A program made the position numbers and the translations under genes. The notes under the pieces are model-generated. The model did no database searches. It saw only the letters and a list, made by a program, of their open reading frames with translations, and was not told where the DNA came from. From Siphonodentalium dalli (Eukaryota; Mollusca; Scaphopoda; Gadilida; Siphonodentaliidae), in NCBI GenBank assembly GCA_032622095.1, contig CP136069.1, forward strand, positions 182,951,122 through 183,015,121: a stretch of 64,000 bases of DNA, given 5' to 3'. This document shows, in pieces, positions 11,546 to 21,340 of the stretch. How positions within the stretch are numbered: the first letter of the stretch is position 1; each line of letters begins with the position of its first letter.

Positions 11546-12320
11546 ATTTAGCAACATTTTAGGGTCCGTTCGGATTCCAGGCTCTACTTATGCCAAATTT
11601 GTTGCCGGGTATAATGGGCCAGCCGGGTACTATTTTGACATATATTTGCCACAAGGGTGGCTATGGACGAATTCAGGGGGGCACCAATGGTATATATCTC
11701 TCACAATTGGGAATTTAGCAACATTCCAGGCTCTACTTACGCCATATTTGTGGCCGGTATAATGGGATAGCCGGGTACGTTTTTTGCCTGAGATTTGCCT
11801 CTAGGGTGGCTATGGATGAATTCACCTCAATAGGGGCCACTAGTGACATAGATCTCTCACAATCGGGTCACAATTAGGGTCCGTTTGGATTCTCCAGGCC
11901 GTGTATAATGGGCTAGCCGGTCACGTTTTTGACAGAGATTTGACTCGTGGGTGGCTATGGACGAATTTGTACCAAAAGGGGCCACCAATGGCATAGATCT
12001 CTCACAATCGGGAATTTAGCAACATTTTAGGGTCCGTTTGGATTCCAGGCTCTACTTACGCCCAATTTGTGGTCGGGTATAATGTGCTAACCGGGTACCT
12101 TTTTGACAGAGAATTGTCGCTAGGGTGGCTTTGGATGAATTCAGACCATCGGAGCATGGATCTTTCACAATCGGTAATTTAGCAACATATTCTGGTTTAA
12201 ATAGGTTCACATTGGAATTTATAGCCGGGTATAATGAACGAGTCGGGTACTTTTTGACAATGAGTTGCCCCCTAGAGTGGCTATGGCCGAATTCACCAAA
12301 TTTGATCATTATTGTCGCCA
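11545..12320 (+). repeat. ~150-160-bp tandem repeat, about 5 diverged units
   Basis: Units carry gggtccgtttggattccagg, gtataatgggctagccgggt, agggtggctatggatgaatt and atagatctctcacaatcggg. The ORFs on both strands at 12052-12394 are by-products of the repeat. Confidence 0.85.
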
Positions 12321-12339
12321 TTCCGTCGAATTTCTCGAA

Positions 12340-12460
12340 TCAGAGGCTGAATTTGAATCGGAGGCTGAATAAGGAACTGGGGATTGGACACTAACAATAT
12401 TTGAATCGGAGGCTGAATAACGAACTGGGAACTAAATTCATGGAGCAACTTTTTTTAACC
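12340..12460 (+). repeat. Short direct repeat shared with 47515-47620
   Basis: Two partial copies of gaatcggaggctgaataa, ending in aactaaattcatggagc. The same pair occurs at 47515-47620, where it is followed almost at once by the sequence found here only after 13285. Confidence 0.7.
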
Positions 12461-12559
12461 ACGGGGAGCGTGTAGCAAAAAAATATTGAAAATATACCTT
12501 ATATACATACCACAGGGGATGTCACTATTCGGTCCGGAATAGCGCAGTACGACCGTCAC

Positions 12560-13195
12560 CGTCGAATTTCTGACTCACTGCACCGATTATGGTCGGGTAA
12601 ACGGTATTGTCGCGTATATTGCTACTTCCAAAAGTGATAGAAACCCTCCTTACCATGTACAATGCTGTAGAATGCCGATATAAACCTGTTTTATACTTTC
12701 AAGTCGTAGAAATTTTTCCAATCGAAGTGTAGTCGACGCATAAACATAGGGGAACACCGTGTGCGTAACGTAACTATCAACTTATCGCCAATTTCATACT
12801 TAAGACATTTTTAACATATCATCTTCGGCTTGTTTTATTTTATGTTTATGAAAAGGAATAACAAATGGGGTGATAAATATATATATAACGACAAATATAA
12901 TCAAATTGGCCATTTTCCCGTGAAACTTGGGACAGGCAAGCAAGGTACAAACATTTGTGAAATCTGAGTACGAACGTCGGAGTGTTCCCCTATCGTATTG
13001 CGATAATCACCTACCGTAGAGTGCCTGCCGATGGTTCGATTTGAAGCAATTTTCTCACTTCAAAGTATACAAAACTTGTTTTTGGACATTCCACTGCATT
13101 TGACAGTGTAGGGAGGTTTCATTCACCTTTGGAAGAAGAAAAACAAGCGACAATGCCGTTTACGCGGCCATAATCGGTTCAGTGAGTCAGAAATG
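12560..13195. mobile_element. Foldback MITE with ~200-bp terminal inverted repeats
   Basis: The left arm (about 12563-12770) starts tttctgactcactgcaccga. The right arm (about 12965-13193) is its imperfect reverse complement, ending tcggttcagtgagtcagaaa. Further paired landmarks are cgtaaacggcattgtcgc and cataggggaacac. The core is about 200 bp with no ORF. No convincing target-site duplication is visible by eye. The paralogous 47.5-47.7 kb segment lacks this region. Confidence 0.8.
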
Positions 13196-13284
13196 CAACG
13201 AATTTAGGAATCCGGAAACCGAAAGTTGTCTAGACTTTTCTTATATATATAAATATTATGTATACACTGTTTTCTACAAAGTGC

Positions 13285-14410
13285 CTGTGTATTTAACCTG
13301 ATAGCGCATTGCTCTGACAATAAAAATGCGAATAATGCTATGTTGGACCAACATATAGTGTGGTCGTGGTACGCAAAAAAAGGGGTCAACCCAGAAGAAA
13401 TTGTTATAGAAGCGATCTCGGTGTCATTCAACGCGGGAGAATCTCTGCTACAACATATCCAAAATCCGCTAAAATCCGCTTTGGGCAAAATCCAGGATCC
13501 AAGATGGCGTCCAACATGGCCGCCTTTAGTCAAAAGAGATTCTGACTGAGATTAATTCGACATAATGAGAACAAATGTTGCCATATTAATACAAATGTAT
13601 ACATTTTTGCGAAGGTAAATTATTATGCCACATATCTATAGAAAAAATGGAACCCCTCGCCCCAGATGGCTGCCAAAATGGTGGCCTAAACTCGAAAATT
13701 TTAAATTTTTGCCTAATATCTTAAAGATCAATTCCTGTTGTTTGATAATGGTTCAGACTGGCGACATTGATTAGTCATATTCATGTTAATTCATCATCGG
13801 AGCAATGAAAGATACCATAAATGGGGTCCCAGTCTCATATACACCCTCAAAAATTTGATTTTACAGAACGCGGTATAAAATTCCACAAAAATCGCCATTG
13901 GGATTCCAGTCGTATATCAACAAGAAATGGACAGAACTGTACAGTGTAAGTTGGGCATACCATAATCTATAATTACTCCAATTCAATGAAACCCAAATTG
14001 GCGCTTTGTCTTAAAATGGCTGCCAAAATGGCGGTCAAAATATGGAAAATGGCAGATATTTAGAATGGTCGTCAGAGGGTTAGACCCAGAAGAAATTGGT
14101 AAAGAAACGGTTTTGTTGTCATTCGACGCGGGAGAATCTCGTGTATAACATATCCAAAATCCGCTAAAATCCGCTTTGGGGAAAATACAGAATTCAAGAT
14201 GGCGTCCAACATGGTCGCCAATAATAATGAAAATGGCAAATATGTAGTTATTCACGAAAACCCATTCGACAAAACGCCAATTCGGCACCAATACACATCA
14301 TTGATTGAAATCAATGTTTTTTGTGGGTATGAGTAGCCAATCACGATTCAAAATGCCAAGATGGCTACCAAAATGGCCACCGAAAATTGTCGAAACAACA
14401 CTTCGGTTGT
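13285..14410 (+). repeat. Dispersed repeat D (plus orientation), copy 1
   Basis: Family D is marked by aaaatggctgccaaaatggc, cattgggattccagtcgtat and the 'gcggtataaaatttcac' segment. Other copies: plus at 23690-24350, 32930-33770, 38470-39540, 45470-46480 and 47985-48620; minus at 26915-27800, 35380-35600, 41930-43100 and 51060-52350. The ORFs here are repeat noise. Confidence 0.75.
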
Positions 14411-15120
14411 GAGCTAACGATGACAGACCTATTAAACATGTTGCCAATAATCTACTACCACAATCAGTTCAGCCCGAAATGTTCCAACTAAGCAGTATCT
14501 ACTGCAGGATCCAACACGATGTCCACTTATTACGAGGGACTATCTTTTTTTTTTATGTTTCATTATAATAAAAGCTGAAAATTAGGGTTAGGGAAAGGGC
14601 CACTCGACCCTTTCGAAGATCCCGGGGTTAGCCCCCCGCCCCCAAACCACAAACCATGCTGGAACAAAGCATTTAGGTAATTTATCTTTAGAGCTTACCT
14701 TTTGCTGTCTCGTGAAGTTTTATTATGTGCTGTATCAACGTGTAATGTTCCCTTTGTACGGCCGTCACAATTCAAGCACTGATTAAAGACGCCAAATTTG
14801 TACGCCAGCTTTGGTGCCGTTTGGATCAAGTATGGAGAGAGCAGAGGAACTAACATTGATAAGAATGTTTTTTGTCGCCCATATCCACCAAAGTTATATA
14901 TAGTAATTCTCCATAATTCGTTCTAAGGAGTTTTGGCATTCAAGTTTCACAACCTCGACAAATGGTGACCGAATTAAGTCACTTGAACAATAATAGGTTC
15001 TCAACTGTCATATTTAGATGGGGACGGGAATCATATAGTGAGCTAGCAAAAACAGATACACAGAAGAAAGCATTAACAGTATATTTATCATTCTACTTAA
15101 GAAATACATAATTCTTGCAA
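14410..15120. other. No gene recognised
   Basis: Includes a short GC-rich patch (about 14580-14660, tagggttagg then accctttcgaagatcccggg). No coding or RNA signal. Confidence 0.35.
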
Positions 15121-15121
15121 A

Positions 15122-15361
15122 ATGATGGACCTTGAACCGTCAGAGTATGACATATTGGAATGGCTCAGGCACTACAACACAACTGAGTATTCCATTCAAG
15201 ATATTGTCCACACAAAAAATAAACGATTCGTCAAAAGCATGGAAGTGCCTAGAAGGCCTGCTCAAAATAGTAGTCACAGTGTGCTGTCAAAAATAATTTC
15301 TTCTGAGATAAAAGAAAATATAGTCAGTTGCACATGGCTTTTCGTGATCCTCCAATACTGA
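15122..15361 (+). CDS. Unrecognised 79-residue ORF
   Basis: It begins MMDLEPSEYDILEWLRHYNT and is polar and acidic in its first half. Composition is more protein-like than the neighbouring ORFs, and an A-rich context (ttgcaaaATGATG) precedes the start. I recognise no family, see no splice partner, and see no second copy. It could be a small exon or chance. Confidence 0.2.
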   Translation: MMDLEPSEYDILEWLRHYNTTEYSIQDIVHTKNKRFVKSMEVPRRPAQNSSHSVLSKIISSEIKENIVSCTWLFVILQY

Positions 15362-15478
15362 CATATGACAAGGGTACATCTGCCCGATGCAGATTATTTC
15401 TTTCATTTTTTTGGAACAGACTCATAGCCTAACATAAACAACTTAAAATATCGCTCTTTGTCGAGCGCATGTACATGT

Positions 15479-15561
15479 ATATAGCCTATATATACGAGGA
15501 TAGCCTATATATACGAGGATAGCCTATATATACGAGGATAGCCTATATATACGAGGATAGC
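15479..15561 (+). repeat. 19-bp tandem repeat, 4 copies
   Basis: The unit atagcctatatatacgagg repeats exactly four times, a very homogeneous microarray and probably polymorphic. Confidence 0.95.
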
Positions 15562-16660
15562 GCTCAATAAGTGTCATTATTAAACAGCAACATTTCTTTT
15601 AAACTGAGAATAATTAGCCAGTATAGCACCATGGATAGAGTAGCACCTGGACATGTCTTTAAATCATATGTATCTTCGTAGATATATGATAAACATGTGT
15701 CCTCAAAATCTGAGTTTAAACCACTAGATTCAGTTATACATGTACATCTCTATGTAAAAGCCAATTGTGGTATTTTATTTTTGCGAAGTAATGTGTTCAT
15801 GTTTTGATCCCAATTACAAATATTTAATAAAAAAAAAACGTCTATCCCAACCACGTCGACTGTACGATTTTTTAAATGGTAACATCTGAAAATCGCGATA
15901 AACAAAATGACAATCACTCTGACAAGGTGAGCCACTATAATTATAATCCATGCATGCATATAAGAATGACGTTTTGTGATGCCATTTTGATATACAATTT
16001 ATGAGAGTACATGTAACAGTTTGTGCAAGAGTATTCTCTATTCCAACATCAAATATCTAGATTATGATTCCGATCATAGCAATTTACTATCGCCAAGGGA
16101 TGGGTTAAACATCAGATCTGCCGATGATGATCGACATCTGGTCTTTACAAGTAACTGCCTCGTATTGGAGTATTTTTTTCTATAAACTATAGCATATATG
16201 TATTGAGTTAGACAAATAGCTATGACAGACATCACATCGAACGATTTAGCAAAAACAGGTTAATTTCCAAAAATGATAATGGCGGCCATCTTGGACTTAA
16301 AAATGACAGGGATAATGACCACGAACCAGATCACCTTACCGAAAAAACGCTATCACGAGCTGAGTTATGTCCCTTGGTTTCCACACACATTAACAATATT
16401 TACTAAAATTGATGATTACTCAACCCAAAAACAGACAACAATAGAGCGAACATCACTAAACAAGCTTCTTCTACTTGATACAGCTATGATATAGAACTGA
16501 GAAGTATTTGACATAGTGGAAACGGTTATCGTAACAATTTCAAAAATAGTGTTTCAAAGCGCAGATGAATCGGGCTAGTTATCCGCAGCCAAACACTGAA
16601 TACGAAAATCATGTTACGAATATGCAAATTTCTTGTGAAATATCACAGCTTCATGAAATA
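15562..16660. other. No gene recognised
   Basis: AT-rich. A fragment near 16268-16310 (aatggcggccatcttggac) resembles common dispersed-repeat motifs. No exon supported. Confidence 0.35.
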
Positions 16661-16664
16661 ATAA

Positions 16665-16912
16665 AGATCGTTCCATGTTAATCTATCACTGATATGGTAA
16701 AATAAAGAGCGTTCCATGTTATTCTATCCCTGATATGGTAAAATAAAGAGCGGTCCATGTTATTCTATCCCTGATATGGTAAAATAAAGATTGTTCCATG
16801 TTATTCTATCCCTGATATGGTAAAATAAGAGCGGTCCATGTTAATATATCCTGATATGGTAAAATAAAGAGTGTCCCATGTTATTCTATCCCTGATATGG
16901 TGAAATAAAGAG
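16665..16912 (+). repeat. 41-bp tandem repeat, about 6 copies
   Basis: Unit gttccatgttattctatccc plus tgatatggtaaaataaagagc. Starts at 16711, 16752 and 16793 confirm a 41-bp period. Each unit carries an aataaa hexamer, so the array holds a regular series of potential polyadenylation signals on the plus strand. Confidence 0.95.
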
Positions 16913-17069
16913 TATTTGTCTCACTTCTGTGAGAAAAAATAAAAATATCTTGAAACTGATATGCAATTTTTTTTCAGAGAAAGCCTATTATATATATAAA
17001 GGTGAAAGTTATGTTTATATGTCGCTCTATTTCACCCCTCTTGCCTGCAGTGGGCATACTTATTTTAAC

Positions 17070-17330
17070 ACAAATATGTCCGTTCGGGAAAGTTGCTGGA
17101 GAAGTACATTGCAGAAATGGAATTGGTGTATACCCGTTTGGTTTTCTGTTCTATGTCAACAGTTTCAATTTGACGGATGATTTTATTTCCCAGTTCAGAA
17201 TTTAAAATGATGTACAGAACGCTTATTGTTCATACGGCCCATTCAGTGGTTTGTTTAAAAGTTGGTTTCAGAACAGCACACGATTGAATAGCGAAAGATA
17301 CATAAGCGGGCTTCACAATTAGATAGCGCT
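17070..17330 (+). pseudogene. Gene-fragment copy (plus), cysteine-containing, with internal stop
   Basis: One frame reads CPFGKVAGEVHC, then NSFNLTDDFISQFRI, a TAA at 17203-17205, then continues NAYCSYGPFSG to SERYISGLHN and a TAG. Its last ~75 bp form an inverted repeat with 17705-17782, where the opposite strand ends NERYLIGIHD-stop. The two are diverged inverted copies of one short C-terminal coding exon. The internal stop suggests decay here. Family not recognised. Confidence 0.4.
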
Positions 17331-17785
17331 TGCTATCATTCGTAGTAACACGTGGCACGAGATGTTAGGATTAAGGTTAGGATTATTGACGAAATAAGTG
17401 TTTAAAGAGCGTTTCCCAAAACTCCACCATGCCCACCCACACAATAAGATACTTTGACTTATGTCCGACAAAAAGTAGTAATGCATTTTGCAGCTTCTTT
17501 TAAGGTTTCTTTTCTTTACATTTGTTTAAAAGGCATAAAGCTTTAGCTTTTGTCATGTGTTATACAAGATATCTATGACTCGTTGTGAATCAAATTTATC
17601 AAGTGAGTTTCATAAAATCTTATATCCCAACATAACTCGCTGGATATCCTCCATATCACCATTCAGATTAACTCAGGATACTCATTTCGAAATATAATCA
17701 TAGCCTCGCGTGGCACATGTCACTGCGATTGAATATCAACCGCTATCTAATCGTGAATCCCGATTAAGTATCTTTCGTTATCTGT
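17290..17785. repeat. Inverted repeat with ~75-bp arms
   Basis: Arms at about 17290-17365 and 17705-17785 share cgaaagatac, ttcacaattagatagcg and cacgtggcacgag in opposite orientation. Both arms cover the end of an ORF, so this may be a pair of inverted gene-end copies rather than a transposon terminus. Confidence 0.7.
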
Positions 17786-17977
17786 GCGTATTACATTGGT
17801 GCTTTCAACAGACCCGTTATCTAGATAGTCCATTATTGAGAGGCCCGTACAGTTAAATGGGTACTGTCCAGAGATGGTCCCACACATGGCCGGATTTAGT
17901 GTACATTTCCCCTTTAGTAGGTATTGAGTGCCTGTTGCGCAGAAAGATTTTCCTGGATTGAGTTTTTTTTTTAGAAA
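17747..17977 (-). CDS. Possible cysteine-rich terminal exon (minus), inverted partner of 17.1-17.3 kb
   Basis: A possible acceptor ctcaatccag/GAAAATC precedes SFCATGTQYLLKGKC, NPAMCGTISGQYPFNCTG and the C-terminus NERYLIGIHD. Four cysteines and an N-glycosylation-like NCT suggest a secreted peptide or domain end. It lies about 0.8 kb downstream of the lectin stop on the same strand. No family is recognised, the polypyrimidine tract is weak, and no start exon was identified. Confidence 0.35.
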   Translation of the reverse strand, partial: FLKKKLNPGKSFCATGTQYLLKGKCTLNPAMCGTISGQYPFNCTGLSIMDYLDNGSVESTNVIRTDNERYLIGIHD

Positions 17978-18319
17978 CGACATCGTATAGGTAGTGACAG
18001 TCAACTCTCATTATAGTGGATTGTAATCAGGTCAGGCATATCCTGAATTCCACTATTAAAGTGGTATATGACCATTACCGTTTTGTGAATTTTATAAAAT
18101 GTTATAAAATCCAAAATCATATTTCACACAAATTAATCAAAATCAGTGTCGCACTAATTCGGTAATATACATATATTTTGTCCAGGAGAATGATTAATCA
18201 TGACGGCACACGATAAGCACCTCAATGCAATTAGTTTAAATGTTGTTATGAAGTATTAGTAATATTATTGAATAACATAGCTGGCGCAAAAGATTGCACA
18301 ACGTTATAATAATACGTCA

Positions 18320-18490
18320 TTATAACTTGCTGCGTTTGTTTAATACGAGCGATTGGAGACAAAGAAAGTGTCTGCATGCAACATCCATGACCCATAGAGA
18401 GCACCACATACATGTAGACTGCAGCATGCAGACGACACTCCGGTGTACATGCTTCCATATATGTGAGGCTCCCTGGGGGGTAAACATTAT
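18320..18490 (-). other. Conserved block downstream of lectin exon (copy B)
   Basis: Partner of 1855-2000: the minus strand reads YMEACTPECRLHAAVY and LSMGHGCCM. The frame is kept despite a 6-bp difference, hinting at coding or recent origin. It lies 320-490 bp past the lectin stop, so it could be 3' UTR. Confidence 0.25.
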
Positions 18491-18812
18491 ATATGCGAGA
18501 CACAGGGTTTTCGTTCATGAACATACATATTTTAAAATGTTTTAATCATGGCTAATCATGTTTTTGAAAAAAACGACAGGGGTAGACATTTTGAGTATGG
18601 TCCGATTGCAACAACCAAATAGCGTACAATATATATGTTCTGTGATGTTTTACAAACATAATGGCTCACCTTCCATACGCTCAGATTAGCCAAAGCCGTG
18701 AAAATGACAACATTAAAAAAATAACGGTACATGATTTGATCAGCATCAGTTTGCCATACCAGCATCATAGCAAATTAGTAGCGCCACTACAAGTCTTGAC
18801 GAGGGGCGACAC

Positions 18813-19051
18813 TCAGAGCTGGCATATGTAATAGCTGTATTTAACACAGCTGGAATCCACTATAATATAGTCAATGCCATTTGCGATGTCGCTCCACAAC
18901 AGCGCACAATTGTTATTTGTTCCTCCATTTGGTTCCGATGTTTGCCACCCAACTGTCATGGACATCGGCGTGCCGTCGCTGTATACCCAGTTTCCTTCAC
19001 TTGCCGTGTCGTTGCCGTCAATAAAGTAGAATCCAACCGAAGGACCTCGAT
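18813..19051 (-). CDS. PAN-EGF-CTLD lectin, exon 4 (second half of C-type lectin domain, stop)
   Basis: The acceptor is tatacttcgcag/ATCGAGG, the exon opens in phase 1 and ends in TGA at 18815-18813. It gives residues 223-300 of the model: FYFIDGNDTASEGNW, SDGTPMSMTVGWQTS, EPN (261-263), Cys270, Cys290 and Cys298 (YICQL). With Cys197 from exon 3 these are the four canonical CTLD cysteines. EPN is the mannose-type calcium motif. The second calcium site (normally WND) reads YIIVDSSC, so sugar binding through calcium may be weakened. With exon 3 (phase-1 end) the junction codon becomes Tyr. It lies on the same strand as the other exons, 9.7 kb downstream of exon 3. CTLD identity is firm. Joining to the other exons is inferred. 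Confidence 0.85.
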
Positions 19052-19329
19052 CTGCGAAGTATAGGTTAGATATCACTTGGCAAAGCATCTACATTACGAA
19101 TATAGAAACATAACAGTTTGTTTTACCCCCACACCCACAAATTTAACTGTTTTAGGCCCAAAACTGAACGAAATCCTACTGATATCACAGGCCCCTGGGG
19201 AAAATTATTAAAATACCGATATAGACTAACACACATGGGCCTGTGACTTATATCACTGACGTGACTGGGAATTTGGGAAATGATCTCCTTTAGTTCAAAT
19301 GACAATGTAACCTGTTACATAAGTTGTTT

Positions 19330-19705
19330 TAAATAAACATAGTGTTAATACATGCAAATATTAAGATGTCTTAATAGAAAAGCGTTAATACAAGCAAATA
19401 TTAAGATGTTTTAATTGAATATAGTGTTAATACAGGCAAATGTTAAGATGTTTTAATTGAACCTAGTGTTAATACAGGCAAAATTAAGATGTTTTAATTG
19501 AACCTAGTGCTAATACAGGGAAATGTTAAGATGTTTTAATTGAACCTAGTGTTAATACAGGCAAAATTAAGATGTTTTAATTGAACATAGTGCTAATACA
19601 GGCATATATTATGATGTTTTAATTGAACATAGTGTTAATGCGGGCAAATATTAAGATATTTTAATTGAACACATTGTTAATACAGGCAAATATTAAGATA
19701 TTTTC
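19330..19705 (+). repeat. 40-42-bp minisatellite, about 9 copies
   Basis: Unit gttaatacaggcaaatatta plus agatgttttaattgaacatagt, with a 2-bp-shorter variant. It is the expanded and altered counterpart of the 36-bp array at 2760-2945. Confidence 0.9.
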
Positions 19706-20009
19706 ATATATTGGCTTATTGGCATTAATGTTGCCTACCACATGCATGCGTTGAAGTTTCCAGGTGAGCGTGTGATGAGAGTATGCAAGGTCTACCTGGG
19801 TGGTCAAATTCGACATTGTTAAATAGAAATTATAATGCATCGATGTAGTGTACACATACAGTAACCCCAACAGAAGCTGATAGGTGCACACACAACACTA
19901 GTATAACTTACTGTATTAGGTATAACTAATATGAAAAATGTCACTGCATCTCAACTTGGGAAGGAGTATATTATTTGCTGAGCAATGAATAGAATAAGAC
20001 AACAGACGG

Positions 20010-20640
20010 AAAGTAAACTAGAGGTCACCCGAAGATCCATATGAAACTTGGCGATGATCGGATGAGGGATGATGTATATAGGGTGCGCCAAAGGATTTGG
20101 TCTACAAAGAGTACATTCCAAATTGGCCGCTAGCGGCCATGAACAAATTTCGGTCAAAATATGAGGCTCCCATCTAGAGGTAATTCCAAAGATCCATATG
20201 AAGTTTGCTCATCTTCAGTTGATGAATGTGGTCTGTAGGGTGTGCCAAAGGATTTAGTCCTGCAGAGTAAAATCCAAGATGGCTGCCGGCGGCCATGTTT
20301 TTCAATGAAAATGTTCAAATTTGATACCTGCAATCTAGAGGTGATTCTAAACATGCCTGTACATTTTCAAATCAATTCTCTTGAATAAATGCGGGCCGCT
20401 GGGTGTACCGACGAATTCAAATTTGAAATACAAGATGGCTGCTGGAGGCCATGTGTTTTTTAACAAATTTCGGTCAAAATAGGAGCCGCCCATCTAGAGG
20501 TCCCCTCGAAGATCCTTGTGAAGGATCGGTGAAAATCGGATGAGAGATGTGGTTTGTAGGGTGTGCCGAAGGATTTTGTCATTCAACAAATTTCGGTCAA
20601 AATCTAGAGGTCACCGTGACATATTAGTTGTTAAGCTCCA
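20010..20640. repeat. 'aagatggctgc' dispersed repeat (copy B)
   Basis: Counterpart of 3250-4115, with aactagaggtcacccgaaga, caaaggatttagtcctgcag and aagatggctgccggcggcca. Shorter than in copy A and lacking the minisatellite patch. Confidence 0.8.
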
Positions 20641-21340
20641 ATTCAACTAGAGTTGACATATTTAGAAAATAGATACATGGAGAGTATATTTACGAGGCTG
20701 CAATTAGAAATATTATTTTATAAATTGTTGATTTTTTGCAAACCTAGGTCATTGTGCTTGATACGCACATTTTCATAATTTCTAACTATTTGCTGATTAG
20801 TAGGTCAACCAGCCCATTATCTAGTATTATTCCATACCACTTTTGTTAGTCTGATGGAGCAATTTCAATTATACTAAATGACAAGCAGGTACTTTGCCGG
20901 ACTTAAATACTTTAGGTGTTGTGGGAGTAACATATCATCTTCGTTGATACACATGCAAATCATTAACTGATTAGTTCGATGCACTGATGGCAGTTATTTT
21001 CTAACCATTGATAGTCACATTAATGTTTGAGACATTTTCTCGCTCTTGTTCCATGAACATAATGATCTAGTCTTAAACGTCTTAGTTACAGCAGGACAAG
21101 TTTATTTATTTCAATATTACATTTCTGGAAGCATCTTCCCAAAGGGTGTTGGGAAGGAAGTTTTTCACATCCCGTCTCATATGCAACATGCCATAGCTTA
21201 ATGTCATCTCCACTAAGGCCCAGTTGAGGTCATAACATAACTATGGCGATTTTACAGTTATGTTTTAAACTGTTACAAATGGCAATATCTAAATGTCAAT
21301 AGATACTGCATGAAACCGGTACATTCTAGCCATTGTGTAA
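20640..21340. other. No gene recognised
   Basis: AT-rich spacer inside copy B with no counterpart in copy A. No domain, RNA or repeat signal seen. Confidence 0.4.

Noticed and set aside
14578-14600. Telomere-like tagggttagg
   Set aside because: A single short occurrence with no array, surrounded by ordinary repeat DNA.
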